64,000 nucleotides of DNA from an uncultured Alphaproteobacteria bacterium (lineage in GTDB: Bacteria; Pseudomonadota; Alphaproteobacteria; Puniceispirillales; Puniceispirillaceae). Below, one piece after another: positions 42,902 through 52,550 of this stretch (the stretch's first letter is position 1; the number at the start of each line of letters is the position of its first letter). Location of the stretch: NCBI GenBank assembly GCA_937924895.1, contig CALEYP010000097.1, positions 35,522 through 99,521 of the forward strand. Reading direction: 5' to 3'. A model generated the notes under the pieces. That model saw nothing but the letters and a program-made list of their open reading frames with translations. It had not been told where the DNA came from and did not search any database. The translations under genes were made by a program, and so were the position numbers.

Positions 42902-44884
42902 ATGTCAGTGTCACGGCAAGATATGGCGAACGCTATTCGTGCGTTATCAATGGATGCGGTTGAAGCCGCGAAATCTGGGCACCCCGGCATGCCTATGGGC
43001 ATCGCTGATGCAGCCACAGCATTATTTGCTGACCATATGTCCTTTGACCCACAGAATCCAAAATGGCCGAACCGGGATCGCTTTGTTCTATCAGCTGGCC
43101 ACGGGTCTATGCTTATCTATTCCCTGCTCTATTTAACCGGCTATGAAGATATGACGCTCGATGAGCTGAAATCATTCCGGCAATGGGGCGCCAAAACAGC
43201 CGGTCACCCTGAATATGGCCATGCCACAGGTATCGAAACCACAACAGGGCCACTTGGCCAAGGCATCGCAAATGCCGTTGGGATGGCCATGGCAGAGCGT
43301 CATAAAAATGCACTATTTGGTGATGAGCTTGTCGATCATTACACCTATGTCATTGCTGGTGATGGCTGTCTCATGGAAGGCATCAGCCATGAAGCTGCCT
43401 CTTTGGCAGGGCATTTGAAGCTTGGTCGTCTCATTGTATTGTTCGATGATAACGGTATTTCAATCGATGGCCCAACAAGCATCACTGTCTCAGAAGACAC
43501 AACCGCGCGCTTTGAAGCTTATGGCTGGCAAGTACTTGCTTGTGACGGTCATGATGGCGATGCCGTGTCTGCAGCGATTAGCGAAGCAAAAGGTGATGAC
43601 CGCCCGACATTGATTCGCTGTAAGACTGTCATTGGCTATGGTGCCCCGACGAAAAAAGGAACATCTGGTATCCATGGCGCCCCGTTAGGTGGTGATGAGA
43701 TTGCTGGCACAAGAGAGGCGTTGGGGTGGTCACATGCCCCCTTTGACGTCCCTGCTGATATCCTAGCCGCATGGCGCGCACTTGGCACTGCTGGCGGTGA
43801 CGCGTTTGCCGCCTGGCATTCACGCTTGGGCGCTTCTGCGCATAAAGCCCAGCTCGAAGCGCTCGAATCAGGTGATGTCTCACAAGCTGTCGCAGACGGC
43901 ATTGCGGCCTATAAGGCCAAATTAGCCGCGGGCGAGCCGCAAGCACCAGCTACAAGAGTGGCGAGCCAAAAAGCGATTGAAGCCCTTCTGCCCTATGTCC
44001 CTGCGATGTTTGGCGGCTCTGCGGATTTGACAGGCTCAAACAACACAAAAGTCGGCGAGCATGCCATTTTCAGCGCTGATAATTATGCGGGCACTTATGT
44101 GCATTATGGTGTGCGAGAACATGGCATGGCAGCGGCGATGAATGGTATCGCGCTTCATGGCGGCCTTATTCCTTTTGGTGGCACATTCCTTGTCTTTACT
44201 GATTATTGCCGCCCCTCTATCCGCCTCTCCGCGCTGATGGAGCAGCGTGTAATTTATGTGATGACGCATGATTCTATTGGCTTGGGTGAAGATGGTCCAA
44301 CACACCAACCTGTTGAGCATATTGCCTCGTTGCGTGCGATGCCAAATGTGAATGTCTTCCGCCCCGCTGATATTGTTGAAACAGCAGAAGCGTGGGAATT
44401 GGCCATGACGTCTGAGGGCACACCGTCCGTATTGGCGCTCAGCCGCCAAGGCCTGCCGCAATTGCGTTTGGGTGATGCGATCGCTGAGAATAAATCTGCC
44501 AAAGGTGGTTATATCCTCGAAGACGCGTCAGCGGCGCCTCAGGTCGTCTTATTTGCAAGCGGTTCAGAAGTGGCGATTGCCAATGAAGCGCGCCAAGCCC
44601 TCGAAGCAGATGGCATTGCCACACGCCTTGTGTCAGTGCCTTGTTTAGACCTTCTCATGCAGCAAGATGACACCTACCTGAAGTCATTGCTGCCAGAGGG
44701 GGCAAAACCAATTGCCGTGGAAGCTGGCATCCGTCAAGGCTGGTCAGATTTGATCGGCAGAGATGGCCAGTTTATTGGGATGTGTGGCTTTGGTGCCTCT
44801 GCCCCGATTGCGCGCTTATATGAAGAGTTTGGGATCACATCAGAGGCGATTATCGCCTCTGCCAAAGCGGCACTATCATCGTAG
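42902..44884 (+). CDS. tkt: Transketolase
   Basis: Thiamine-diphosphate enzyme moving two-carbon units between sugar phosphates. N-terminal [23 protein letters not shown], the TPP motif [47 protein letters not shown] and [26 protein letters not shown] (pyrimidine-domain His cluster) are all present, with a C-terminal domain. I choose ATG 42902 with GAGGAGAG upstream (660 residues); the longer frame adds 35 non-family residues. gapA follows 48 bases later, the common alphaproteobacterial tkt-gap order of the central-carbon cluster. Confidence 0.97.
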   Translation: MSVSRQDMANAIRALSMDAVEAAKSGHPGMPMGIADAATALFADHMSFDPQNPKWPNRDRFVLSAGHGSMLIYSLLYLTGYEDMTLDELKSFRQWGAKTAGHPEYGHATGIETTTGPLGQGIANAVGMAMAERHKNALFGDELVDHYTYVIAGDGCLMEGISHEAASLAGHLKLGRLIVLFDDNGISIDGPTSITVSEDTTARFEAYGWQVLACDGHDGDAVSAAISEAKGDDRPTLIRCKTVIGYGAPTKKGTSGIHGAPLGGDEIAGTREALGWSHAPFDVPADILAAWRALGTAGGDAFAAWHSRLGASAHKAQLEALESGDVSQAVADGIAAYKAKLAAGEPQAPATRVASQKAIEALLPYVPAMFGGSADLTGSNNTKVGEHAIFSADNYAGTYVHYGVREHGMAAAMNGIALHGGLIPFGGTFLVFTDYCRPSIRLSALMEQRVIYVMTHDSIGLGEDGPTHQPVEHIASLRAMPNVNVFRPADIVETAEAWELAMTSEGTPSVLALSRQGLPQLRLGDAIAENKSAKGGYILEDASAAPQVVLFASGSEVAIANEARQALEADGIATRLVSVPCLDLLMQQDDTYLKSLLPEGAKPIAVEAGIRQGWSDLIGRDGQFIGMCGFGASAPIARLYEEFGITSEAIIASAKAALSS

Positions 44885-44932
44885 TGTCGCCTTTGTTACC
44901 CCCACCGGTAACTGACAAAAAGGATATGATTC

Positions 44933-45940
44933 GTGACAATTAGAGTAGCCATTAATGGGTTTGGCCGTATTGGCCGCCTCACGCTTCGGGCGTTAGCACA
45001 ATCAAGCCGCAATGATATTGAAGTTGCACTTATCAACACACCCGGCGATGTGGCGACTTCGTCACATCTCTTCGAATTTGATTCCACGCATGGCCGCTAT
45101 CAAGGCGCCGTCTCCGCAGGTGATGACTGGATGGATATCGGTGCTGGTAAGATAAAGATGACACAAATCAGAGCGCCAGAAGAGCTCCCTCATAAGGAGC
45201 TTGGCATCGATCTTGTCATGGAATGTGCCGGCATCTTTAACAAACGGGCTGACGCGGCCCGCCATTTAGATGCAGGCGCCAAGCGTGTTTTGTTATCAGC
45301 GCCTGGCGCAGATGCTGACTTAACCGTTGTCTATGGCGTGAATGATGACCAGCTAAACGCCTCTCATCACATTGTATCTAATGCCTCTTGCACAACGAAC
45401 TGCCTCGCCCCTGTGGCCAAGGTTTGCCAAGATGCCTTCGGCATTGACTCAGGCTATATGACTACCATCCACGCCTATACGAATGACCAAAATATCTTGG
45501 ATAACCGTCATAAGGATTTGCGCCGTGCACGGTCTGCTGGCCAATCTATGGTGCCAACCTCAACAGGTGCGGCAAAAGCGGTGGGGCTTGTCCTCCCAGA
45601 GCTAGCTGGGAAATTAGATGGCTCAGCCATTCGCGTACCAACGGCGAATGTATCAGCGGTAGATTTTACCTTTATCGCAAAACGTGACGTGACAGCCGAT
45701 GAGATTAACCAAGCGCTTATTGCAGCGTCTCAAGGCCCGATGAAAGGTGTTTTGGGGATCAATGACCGGCCACTTGTCTCGATTGATTTTAACCAAGACC
45801 CCCATTCTTCAATTGCGGACATCACACAAACACAGGTTCTTGATGGGCGCTTTGTGCGGATCTTAACCTGGTATGATAATGAATGGGGCTTCTCTAACCG
45901 GATGCTTGATACATCTGTTGCGATGATGCGTGCCTCGTAA
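44933..45940 (+). CDS. gap: Glyceraldehyde-3-phosphate dehydrogenase (type I)
   Basis: Oxidises glyceraldehyde-3-phosphate to 1,3-bisphosphoglycerate with NAD(P)+. INGFGRIGR is the nucleotide motif; SNASCTTNCLAP holds catalytic Cys153; TIHAYTNDQNILD follows with the active-site His shortly downstream in the fold; STGAAKAVGLVLPEL and WYDNEWGFSNRM complete it. Length 335 is usual. The start is GTG 44933 with AAAGGA upstream; the ATG at 44926 is out of frame. At residue 36, where NAD-type enzymes usually have Asp after Asn (VxxND), this one has Thr (INTPGD), so cofactor preference is open. A terminator follows. Confidence 0.96.
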   Translation: MTIRVAINGFGRIGRLTLRALAQSSRNDIEVALINTPGDVATSSHLFEFDSTHGRYQGAVSAGDDWMDIGAGKIKMTQIRAPEELPHKELGIDLVMECAGIFNKRADAARHLDAGAKRVLLSAPGADADLTVVYGVNDDQLNASHHIVSNASCTTNCLAPVAKVCQDAFGIDSGYMTTIHAYTNDQNILDNRHKDLRRARSAGQSMVPTSTGAAKAVGLVLPELAGKLDGSAIRVPTANVSAVDFTFIAKRDVTADEINQALIAASQGPMKGVLGINDRPLVSIDFNQDPHSSIADITQTQVLDGRFVRILTWYDNEWGFSNRMLDTSVAMMRAS

Positions 45941-45971
45941 AGATAGTCTCTTTTTGGGTGATTTCACATAA

Positions 45972-45997
45972 AAGGCTGGCCTTTTAGGCCGGCCTTA
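45972..45997 (+). terminator. Hairpin after gap
   Basis: AAGGCTGGCC (45972-45981) pairs with GGCCGGCCTT (45988-45997), ten pairs with one G-U, loop of six. It is followed by ATTCTATAG, so the U-tract is weak. Confidence 0.55.
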
Positions 45998-46064
45998 TTC
46001 TATAGAGCAGGGTAAGAGTGTGAACAGCCACCATATGGGGTGGCGTGGCAAATGAGGTGACATC

Positions 46065-46631
46065 ATGAAATTAAATGGAAATGCCATTCGTCCTGGTAAC
46101 GTCATTGAACATAAATCACGGCTTTGGGTGGCTGTGAAGATCAGCCATGTCAAGCCAGGCAAAGGCGGTGCCTTTGCACAGGTGGAATTAAAAGATATCA
46201 AAGATGGCACAAAGCTGAATGAACGTTTCAGAGCAACAGAATCTGTTGAGCGCGTTATTCTTGACGAAGCAGAATGCACCTATCTTTATGCCGAAGATGA
46301 TAAGCATATCTTTATGCATTCAGAAACGTTTGAACAATTTGAAATTAATGAGTCTATGATCGGTGAGCCAGCTGCCTTCTTGCAAGATGGCATGACTGTG
46401 ACTTTGCAAAGCCATGAAGGCGACCCGATCTCTGTGACATTGCCTGACCAAGTGGTTGTTGAAGTGATGGAAGCAGATGCTGTGGTAAAGGGGCAAACAG
46501 CCTCGTCATCCTATAAGCCTGCGATTGTTGATAATGGGCTTCGTGTCATGGTGCCGCCTCATATTGAGGCTGGTACGCGCATCATCGTGAAAACTGAAGA
46601 TGCCACTTATGTTGAAAGATTTAAAGGATAA
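46065..46631 (+). CDS. efp: Translation elongation factor P
   Basis: Rescues ribosomes stalled at polyproline. The three OB-like domains are complete; the loop HVKPGKGGAFAQVELKDIKDGTK holds Lys33, the usual modification site, and the C-terminal GLRVMVPPHIEAGTRIIVKTEDATYVERF is typical. Length 188 is normal. AGGTGA precedes ATG 46065. TolA in this window has 13 consecutive prolines and is a likely EF-P client. The modification type (lysyl, rhamnosyl, other) cannot be read here. Confidence 0.97.
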   Translation: MKLNGNAIRPGNVIEHKSRLWVAVKISHVKPGKGGAFAQVELKDIKDGTKLNERFRATESVERVILDEAECTYLYAEDDKHIFMHSETFEQFEINESMIGEPAAFLQDGMTVTLQSHEGDPISVTLPDQVVVEVMEADAVVKGQTASSSYKPAIVDNGLRVMVPPHIEAGTRIIVKTEDATYVERFKG

Positions 46632-46636
46632 CTCCT

Positions 46637-47458
46637 ATGGCTGGCCGTTCTGCCCTGATAAATGTGATGTATAAGGCTTGTGATGCCGCAAGCCGCCGTA
46701 TCATGCGTGATTTTGGTGAAGTTGAAAATCTGCAAGTCAGCCGCAAAGGCGCCGCAGATTTTGTGACCAAAGCTGACATAACCGCTGAGAAGGTAATCCA
46801 TGAGGAATTGGCCAAGGCACGTCCTGATTGGGGCTTTGTCATGGAAGAATCTGGGCAAATTGCAGGCCAAGATAAAGACGCGCCACAATGGATCATCGAC
46901 CCGATTGATGGCACGACTAACTTCATGCATGGCATCCCGCATTTTGCAATCTCTATCGCGGTGCAAGAAGGTAATAAAATCACAGCTGGTATGGTCTTTG
47001 ATCCCACCCGTAATGAATGTTTCTTTGCCGAGGCTGGCAAAGGGGCCTTTGTGAATGAACGCCGCATCCGCGTATCTGGCCGTCGCCAGCTTAATGAAGC
47101 TTTATTTGCCACAGGAATCCCCTTCCTTGGCAGAGGCACACCAGAGACAGACAAGGTTTTCCAAGCCGAACTACAATCTGTCATGCAAAGCTGTGCTGGC
47201 GTGCGCCGCTTTGGCTCTGCGGCACTTGATTTAGCCTGGGTAGCCGCAGGTCGCTATGATGGCTATTGGGAAAAAGGTCTTAATATTTGGGATATTGCTG
47301 CTGGCATCTTATTGGTCAGAGAAGCTGGCGGCTTCGTATCTGACTTTGGGTCACGCGATAAAGCGCTAGAAACAGGCAATGTTGTGGCTGCCAATCCTGA
47401 TCTTCATACAACATTGTTGAAGTTGTTGCGCAAAGGACGCGATAGCGTCACAGGCTAA
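46637..47458 (+). CDS. suhB: Inositol-monophosphatase family protein SuhB
   Basis: Mg-dependent phosphatase of the IMPase family. Metal-binding motifs FVMEESG, WIIDPIDGTTNFMHGIPHFAISIA (with two Asp) and WEKGLNIWDIAAGILLVREAGG are complete. Length 273 is normal. E. coli SuhB also joins the rRNA antitermination complex; whether this one does is unknown. It lies five bases after efp and is probably co-transcribed. Confidence 0.94.
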   Translation: MAGRSALINVMYKACDAASRRIMRDFGEVENLQVSRKGAADFVTKADITAEKVIHEELAKARPDWGFVMEESGQIAGQDKDAPQWIIDPIDGTTNFMHGIPHFAISIAVQEGNKITAGMVFDPTRNECFFAEAGKGAFVNERRIRVSGRRQLNEALFATGIPFLGRGTPETDKVFQAELQSVMQSCAGVRRFGSAALDLAWVAAGRYDGYWEKGLNIWDIAAGILLVREAGGFVSDFGSRDKALETGNVVAANPDLHTTLLKLLRKGRDSVTG

Positions 47459-47602
47459 GCCGACACGCAACCGTCACTTCTCCTATCCAACGGTGATAAG
47501 ATTATCTCTTTTCACAGCACCTTATTCGTGCCATTTTTTCCTTATAGGCTGAACATCACCTCGTTTCATGAGGGTGGTGATGGTAATATTGGGGAAGAGT
47601 GC

Positions 47603-48667
47603 ATGACTGATCCACGAAAATATCTCATACGCATGAGCGCCTTTTTGCTTATCGTACTCATTGTTCTTGGTCTGTTATACCAGCCTCTGAAGCTTGCTTT
47701 TATGGGCAATCCTGTCCTGAATAGCCTTATTATTGCTGTGGGACTTGTCGGCATCATTTACATTATCCTGCAGGTGCTACGCCTTGTGCCAGAGGTGAAA
47801 TGGCTCTCTAATATTCAGCGCACACGCACCCTCGACCCCCGGGCGGCAAAACCACGTCTCTTAGCCACGGTGAATGTGATGCTTGCTGATGCGCGCAGTG
47901 ATTCACGCCTATCAGCCATGTCGCTACGGTCTGTCCTAGATGGTGTGGCGGCCCGTCTTGATGAAGGGCGTGAGATTTCACGCTATATGATTGGCTTATT
48001 GGTTTTCCTCGGCTTGCTTGGCACTTTCTGGGGCTTGCTTCAAACGATTGGTGCCGTAGGCAATGTGGTCGGCGGGCTTGACCTTGTCGGCTCTGATTTT
48101 GAAACGATGATGAGCCAGCTACGCAACGGGCTTGATGCGCCATTATCTGGTATGGCAACAGCCTTTTCCTCCTCATTATTTGGCTTAGGTGGCTCGCTCA
48201 TTCTGGGTTTTCTGGATCTGCAACTAGGCCAAGCGATTGGTCGTTTCTTTAATGAGGTAGAAGATTGGCTTTCAGCCTTTGCCAAATATAATGATACCAG
48301 CGCCGCATCAACCGGCAGCACATCTGCCCTCGCGGAAGGCCTCTCAGAAGAAGGGGCACGCGCCCTCATCAGCCTTGCAAAAGCAATTGAATCAGCCGAA
48401 GCGGATAGAGGCCAGATGATTGAGCAAATCACCGCGATGAACCAGAATATGCATCAGCTTGGCGAATTACTCGCAGATGATCGGCGGTTACGCGACCAGC
48501 TGGCAGAGTTGTCGGCACAGATTGGTGATTTGGCGAGCTATATGGCACATAACCGTGCCGAGAGCCATAATGACCTGAAAGCCGAGATAAGAGCGCTGTC
48601 TTCAGCCGTAACAAAATCCCTATCTGGCAAAGCCGGCCCTGAATTAACCGCCAAGAAGGACGGGTAA
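47603..48667 (+). CDS. MotA/TolQ/ExbB-like proton-channel protein
   Basis: Inner-membrane protein resembling a MotA/ExbB stator subunit. From ATG 47603 (GGGGAAG upstream) it has 354 residues: membrane segments near residues 12-30, 36-58, about 135-158 (YMIGLLVFLGLLGTFWGLLQTIG) and 190-215, with the GLLGTFWGLLxTIG signature of the MotA/TolQ/ExbB family. A soluble helical C-terminus (about 230-354) follows, absent from TolQ/ExbB. The longer frame to 47528 lacks support. It overlaps the next gene by one base. Such pairs with an OmpA/MotB-like partner exist in Alphaproteobacteria away from flagellar genes; function unknown to me. ZorA of the Zorya defence system has the same start. Confidence 0.88.
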   Translation: MTDPRKYLIRMSAFLLIVLIVLGLLYQPLKLAFMGNPVLNSLIIAVGLVGIIYIILQVLRLVPEVKWLSNIQRTRTLDPRAAKPRLLATVNVMLADARSDSRLSAMSLRSVLDGVAARLDEGREISRYMIGLLVFLGLLGTFWGLLQTIGAVGNVVGGLDLVGSDFETMMSQLRNGLDAPLSGMATAFSSSLFGLGGSLILGFLDLQLGQAIGRFFNEVEDWLSAFAKYNDTSAASTGSTSALAEGLSEEGARALISLAKAIESAEADRGQMIEQITAMNQNMHQLGELLADDRRLRDQLAELSAQIGDLASYMAHNRAESHNDLKAEIRALSSAVTKSLSGKAGPELTAKKDG

Positions 48668-49896
48668 TGTCAGTCTCTCGCCTTGGCTCTCGCGGCCGCA
48701 CAAATGAATATAATTGGCCAGGATTTGTTGATGCCCTTGCTAGTTTATTGATGGTCTTTGTCTTTGTCCTGATGGTCTTTGTCTTGATCCAGGCAAATTT
48801 AGCTTATCGTGTGTCTGGTCAAGATGCCTCGCTATCTGCCTTACGCCTAGAGCTAAACACGCTTTCAGATTTGTTGAGCCAAGAGCGCGAAGAATCAGCA
48901 CGCTTAAATGTTGCGCTTGATACAAGCCAAGCCGCCCTAGCTGCGGCAACTGCAGAGATAAGCCAGCTAAGTGCGGCACTCTCTGATAAAGAAACGGTGG
49001 TGGCTGACCAGCTCGCGCAATTACAAGCCTTAAATGCCCAACTCTTAGCCCAAGCCAACCGCAACCGTGATTTAGAAGCCTCACTCAAAGCAAGTAATGA
49101 CGCGCTCAGCGCTAGTCAGGTGAGCCTGCAGGCCTTGCAGCTTGAGGCACGCGCCCTTGAAGATGACAAAGCAACCTTACAGGCGCAAATTGCCAGCAAC
49201 CAAGAAGAGCTGGCCAACCAAAGCCAGGAAATCGCGGCGCAAATCGCCCTGAATGATGAATCCAAACTAGAGATTGAACGGCTCATTGCCGCCACGCTAA
49301 CCTTACGCAATGAATTATCCGAATTACGGGCGTTACTCGCTGAGAAAGAAGCACAGTCACTGGCTGACAAGGTCACCATCGCGTCGCTTGGCAAATCCCT
49401 CAATGAGGCACTCGCCAGCCGAGTCCAAGAATTACAACGCTTTAAATCAGATTTCTTTGGCCGTCTGCGTGATATCTTAGGAACACGGTCAGATGTCACG
49501 ATCGTCGGTGATCGCTTTATCTTCCAGTCAGAGGTTTTATTTGCCCCTGGACAAGCGAATCTCGGCGCTGAGGGTCAAATGCAATTGCGTGAAATTGGCC
49601 AAGCCTTGATTGAAATTTCCGCTGCTATCCCCGATGATATCCCATGGGTTTTGCAAGTCGATGGCCATACAGATGATGTGCCTGTCTCAAACACCTATCG
49701 TGATAATTGGCAACTCTCAACCGAACGCGCCCTATCAGTTGTCCGATTCTTAATCGCCGAAGGTGTGCCCGCCGCGCGGCTTGCCGCAACAGGCTATGGC
49801 GAATTCCAACCTATCGCTAACGGAACAGATGATCTTGCCCGCAGCCGCAACCGCCGCATTGAGCTGAAATTTACCCAGCGCCTTCAGCAAGAATAA
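48667..49896 (+). CDS. MotB-like protein with long coiled coil and OmpA domain
   Basis: Partner of the preceding channel. The single membrane helix (about residues 19-42, FVDALASLLMVFVFVLMVFV) starts with Asp22, the position of the proton-binding Asp of MotB. A coiled coil of about 200 residues (55-255), rich in Ala, Leu, Gln and Glu, follows. The C-terminal OmpA-like peptidoglycan-binding domain (about 275-405) has LQVDGHTDDVPVSNTYRDNWQLSTERALSVVRFL and GYGEFQPIANGTDDLARSRNRRIEL. Its ATG overlaps the previous stop. The coiled coil is much longer than in MotB or TolR and could span a wide periplasm or act as a tether. No flagellar gene is nearby. Confidence 0.88.
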   Translation: MSVSRLGSRGRTNEYNWPGFVDALASLLMVFVFVLMVFVLIQANLAYRVSGQDASLSALRLELNTLSDLLSQEREESARLNVALDTSQAALAAATAEISQLSAALSDKETVVADQLAQLQALNAQLLAQANRNRDLEASLKASNDALSASQVSLQALQLEARALEDDKATLQAQIASNQEELANQSQEIAAQIALNDESKLEIERLIAATLTLRNELSELRALLAEKEAQSLADKVTIASLGKSLNEALASRVQELQRFKSDFFGRLRDILGTRSDVTIVGDRFIFQSEVLFAPGQANLGAEGQMQLREIGQALIEISAAIPDDIPWVLQVDGHTDDVPVSNTYRDNWQLSTERALSVVRFLIAEGVPAARLAATGYGEFQPIANGTDDLARSRNRRIELKFTQRLQQE

Positions 49897-49899
49897 AAT

Positions 49900-50757
49900 A
49901 TGGGTAGGGGCATCAGATGGCGTATCCTGCGCTGTCTGAGGTCAGGCTTCTTATTGGTTAGCTTTTGCTTAACCCGTGAAGTGGTATTTGCATCACCTGC
50001 CTTATCGGCTGAAGCGCCTTCTCAGCGTCTCTTATCCGCACAAATCGCCCCTCATCAAGAGGCATGGCAGCCAGGGCAGGATGAGATAAAACCAGCTGGG
50101 CTGACAATCCTGTCCCACGCGCAAGATATCAGCTATCTGAGGTCACTTGCGGCAGAGAGGCCTGCGCCTCATACACCGCAAGAGGTTTATGAAACAGAGC
50201 GGTACGAGGCACCGCCGCCTGTTATGGAGCTGATAAGCGTTGCCTTTGATGAGAGCTATCAGATAAGCCGTCATCTACTCGCATCCGATGTGATACCAAC
50301 CGTGTTGCCGTTCAGCTATGATGAGGCCACACCTTGGGTGATGTGGCGTGAGGGTGAGGTCTTTTATGGCCTCTTCCCCCGCAGGAACCCTCATTTTGCG
50401 CCTGATATTACGCTGCGGTTTGACGTGACTGGCCTCCTCACGCATCAGCGCGGCACCCAGAGACAGAGTGACACGGCACACGGCACCTTGATATTTGATA
50501 GTGGTACCGCCGCCCTTACCCTATCTCTGATAGATAGCGCGGCACAACATCATCGCCTTACCGCGTCATTTTCGAATGACGAACATCCCTTTGGCCCTGC
50601 CATTTTAGATAGTGGTGGCCATCTATATGATGCCTCACTTGCCCCCTCATTTTTTATGACCCAAGGGCGGATTGCCACGGTGGTGGCTTTCCTCATACAT
50701 CAACAAAATGCCCCCCTTTTAGGCGGTCTTGTCTCTGGCCTAACTGCTGAACCTTAG
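49900..50757 (+). CDS. Exported protein of unknown function
   Basis: A 285-residue protein that I do not recognise. The N-terminus (MGRGIRWRILRCLRSGFLLVSFCL) is basic then hydrophobic, consistent with a signal peptide or anchor, with possible cleavage near residue 38 (ALSAEA). The rest alternates polar and hydrophobic and is rich in His, Pro and Thr, suggestive of beta structure, with no repeats or second membrane helix. It starts three bases after the OmpA-domain gene, so the three genes are probably one unit and this protein may act with the motor in the periplasm. Its stop overlaps that of the opposing ABC gene. Confidence 0.65.
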   Translation: MGRGIRWRILRCLRSGFLLVSFCLTREVVFASPALSAEAPSQRLLSAQIAPHQEAWQPGQDEIKPAGLTILSHAQDISYLRSLAAERPAPHTPQEVYETERYEAPPPVMELISVAFDESYQISRHLLASDVIPTVLPFSYDEATPWVMWREGEVFYGLFPRRNPHFAPDITLRFDVTGLLTHQRGTQRQSDTAHGTLIFDSGTAALTLSLIDSAAQHHRLTASFSNDEHPFGPAILDSGGHLYDASLAPSFFMTQGRIATVVAFLIHQQNAPLLGGLVSGLTAEP

Positions 50758-52550
50758 GAGCCAGATTGCTGGTCACCAAATTGGTAATAGGCTAGTTCGC
50801 GATACAGCGCGCTTTCATTTAACAGCGTTTCATGCGTGCCTGTTGCCACAAGCTGTCCCTTATCCAGAAGCAAGATCAAATCAGCATCAATGATCGTTGA
50901 TAGACGATGGGCGATAACCAAGCTTGTGCGATCCTTCATCACATTTCCAAGTGCAGCCTGCACCGCTGATTCAGAGACAGAATCAAGGGCAGAGGTTGCC
51001 TCATCAAGCAATAAAAGGCGTGGGTTCCGCAAAATCACGCGGGCAATGGCCACACGTTGTTTTTGCCCACCAGATAGACGGATGCCCTTCTCGCCCACAA
51101 AGCTGTCAAAGCCGTCCTCAAGCGCATCAATAAATTCTAAAATTTCTGCTTGCCGTGCTGCTTCACGTATCTCTTCTCGGCTCGCTTGTGGCGAACCAAA
51201 GGCAATATTATCAGCCAAAGTACCTGAGAATAAAGTTGGTTCTTGTGGCACCAAACCAATAGTGGCGCGTAACTCCGCGAGTGACAAATCGCGGATATCA
51301 CAATGATTGAGCTTAATTGCACCTGATAGAGGATCATAGAACCGCAATAGGAGATGAAAGAGTGTTGATTTCCCAGCGCCGCTAGGGCCAACCAGCGCCA
51401 CATGAGAACCCGCAGCTATATGGACAGACAGACCATCCAGCACAGGCTTATCAGGACGCGCTTCATAGGCAAAGCTGACCTCCTCTAGTGACACTGATAC
51501 ATCATCCTGTCTTGGTAGCGTGATAGGCGCATCTGAGAGCGGCAGCGCATTCTTCATATCCAATATTTGCGCCACGCGGTCAGCAGCCCCAGCGGCCCGT
51601 TGCAAATCACCAGCCAGCTCTGAGAGCGCGCCCGTTGAGACAGCGACAAGGAAGGCATAGAAGACAAAGGCTGATAACTCCCCAGCAGTGATTGTCCCAG
51701 CGAGCAAATCTTGCCCACCCACCCATAAGATGGTGATGATGCCACAAAATACTAAAAAGATGACCGTGGCTGAGAGAAGCCCTAATAGATGAACACGGCG
51801 CAAGGCCGCTTGGCGAGACGCTTCAACCTTATCCCCAAATTGTTGATCTTGGAACGCATGCTGATGAAAGGCATGAATCAGCCGCATCGCAGACAGGCTT
51901 TCTTCTGCACTAACGGCGACCTCTGCCACCTTATCCTGCGCGCGGCGCGAGGCTTTCCGTAATTTTGCGCCTAATACCACAACGGGCACCACCACGAGCG
52001 GGATGATCACGGCGATGACCAATGACATTTTCATGCTAGCTGAGATGAGCAAAAAGAGGCCACCTATCAGGATAAGGATGTTACGAATAGCCATTGATAG
52101 GGTGCTTGTCAGAACCGTCTGCATCAAAATTGTATCCGTATTAATGCGGCTGAGTAGGTCCCCTGTTTTCGCTGTTTCAAAATAGCCCGTATGAAGGTGA
52201 AGCAAATGCGAGAATAAAGCACGGCGCATATCAGCCACAATATGCTCTCCTACCTCATTCACCAGACGAGCCCGCAAATAGCTCCCAATGCTGAGAATAG
52301 AGGCGAGGCCTAAGGTCACAAAGACAGAAAGACGCAACATATCAGGGTTATCTGCCCCAAGCCCCTGATCCACGAAAAAAGCTAATCCCTGACCAAGTGA
52401 CAAGGTGGCCGCCGAAACCATCAGCAAAGCCGCCGCCGCAACTATGATTTTACGGCGATATGGCACAGCATAACGCGCAAATAGGCGCAAGGCCGATAGG
52501 CTAACCTTCTCGGATGTCTCTGGGGCAAGCATGGCAGCGCTTCGTCTCAT
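50754..52550 (-). CDS. MsbA-like ABC exporter (fused permease-ATPase)
   Basis: Type IV exporter half-transporter: an N-terminal six-helix domain (about residues 30-330) and a C-terminal ATPase with Walker A GPSGAGKSTLFHLLL, Q-loop VPQEPTLFSGT, signature IRLSGGQKQRVAIARVIL, Walker B LLLLDEATSALD and H-loop LVIAHRLSTI. Length 598 fits MsbA and similar lipid or drug exporters. The neighbourhood gives no clue to the substrate; lipid A-core export is possible because LPS synthesis genes occur in the window, but several paralogues are usual. It is convergent with and overlaps the unknown exported gene by four bases. Confidence 0.93.
   Translation of the reverse strand: MRRSAAMLAPETSEKVSLSALRLFARYAVPYRRKIIVAAAALLMVSAATLSLGQGLAFFVDQGLGADNPDMLRLSVFVTLGLASILSIGSYLRARLVNEVGEHIVADMRRALFSHLLHLHTGYFETAKTGDLLSRINTDTILMQTVLTSTLSMAIRNILILIGGLFLLISASMKMSLVIAVIIPLVVVPVVVLGAKLRKASRRAQDKVAEVAVSAEESLSAMRLIHAFHQHAFQDQQFGDKVEASRQAALRRVHLLGLLSATVIFLVFCGIITILWVGGQDLLAGTITAGELSAFVFYAFLVAVSTGALSELAGDLQRAAGAADRVAQILDMKNALPLSDAPITLPRQDDVSVSLEEVSFAYEARPDKPVLDGLSVHIAAGSHVALVGPSGAGKSTLFHLLLRFYDPLSGAIKLNHCDIRDLSLAELRATIGLVPQEPTLFSGTLADNIAFGSPQASREEIREAARQAEILEFIDALEDGFDSFVGEKGIRLSGGQKQRVAIARVILRNPRLLLLDEATSALDSVSESAVQAALGNVMKDRTSLVIAHRLSTIIDADLILLLDKGQLVATGTHETLLNESALYRELAYYQFGDQQSGS

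Noticed and set aside
47603..49896. Zorya anti-phage system (ZorA/ZorB)
   Set aside because: The two proteins share the general motor architecture, but no ZorC, ZorD or ZorE gene follows, the neighbours are housekeeping, and the OmpA pair is known outside defence contexts.
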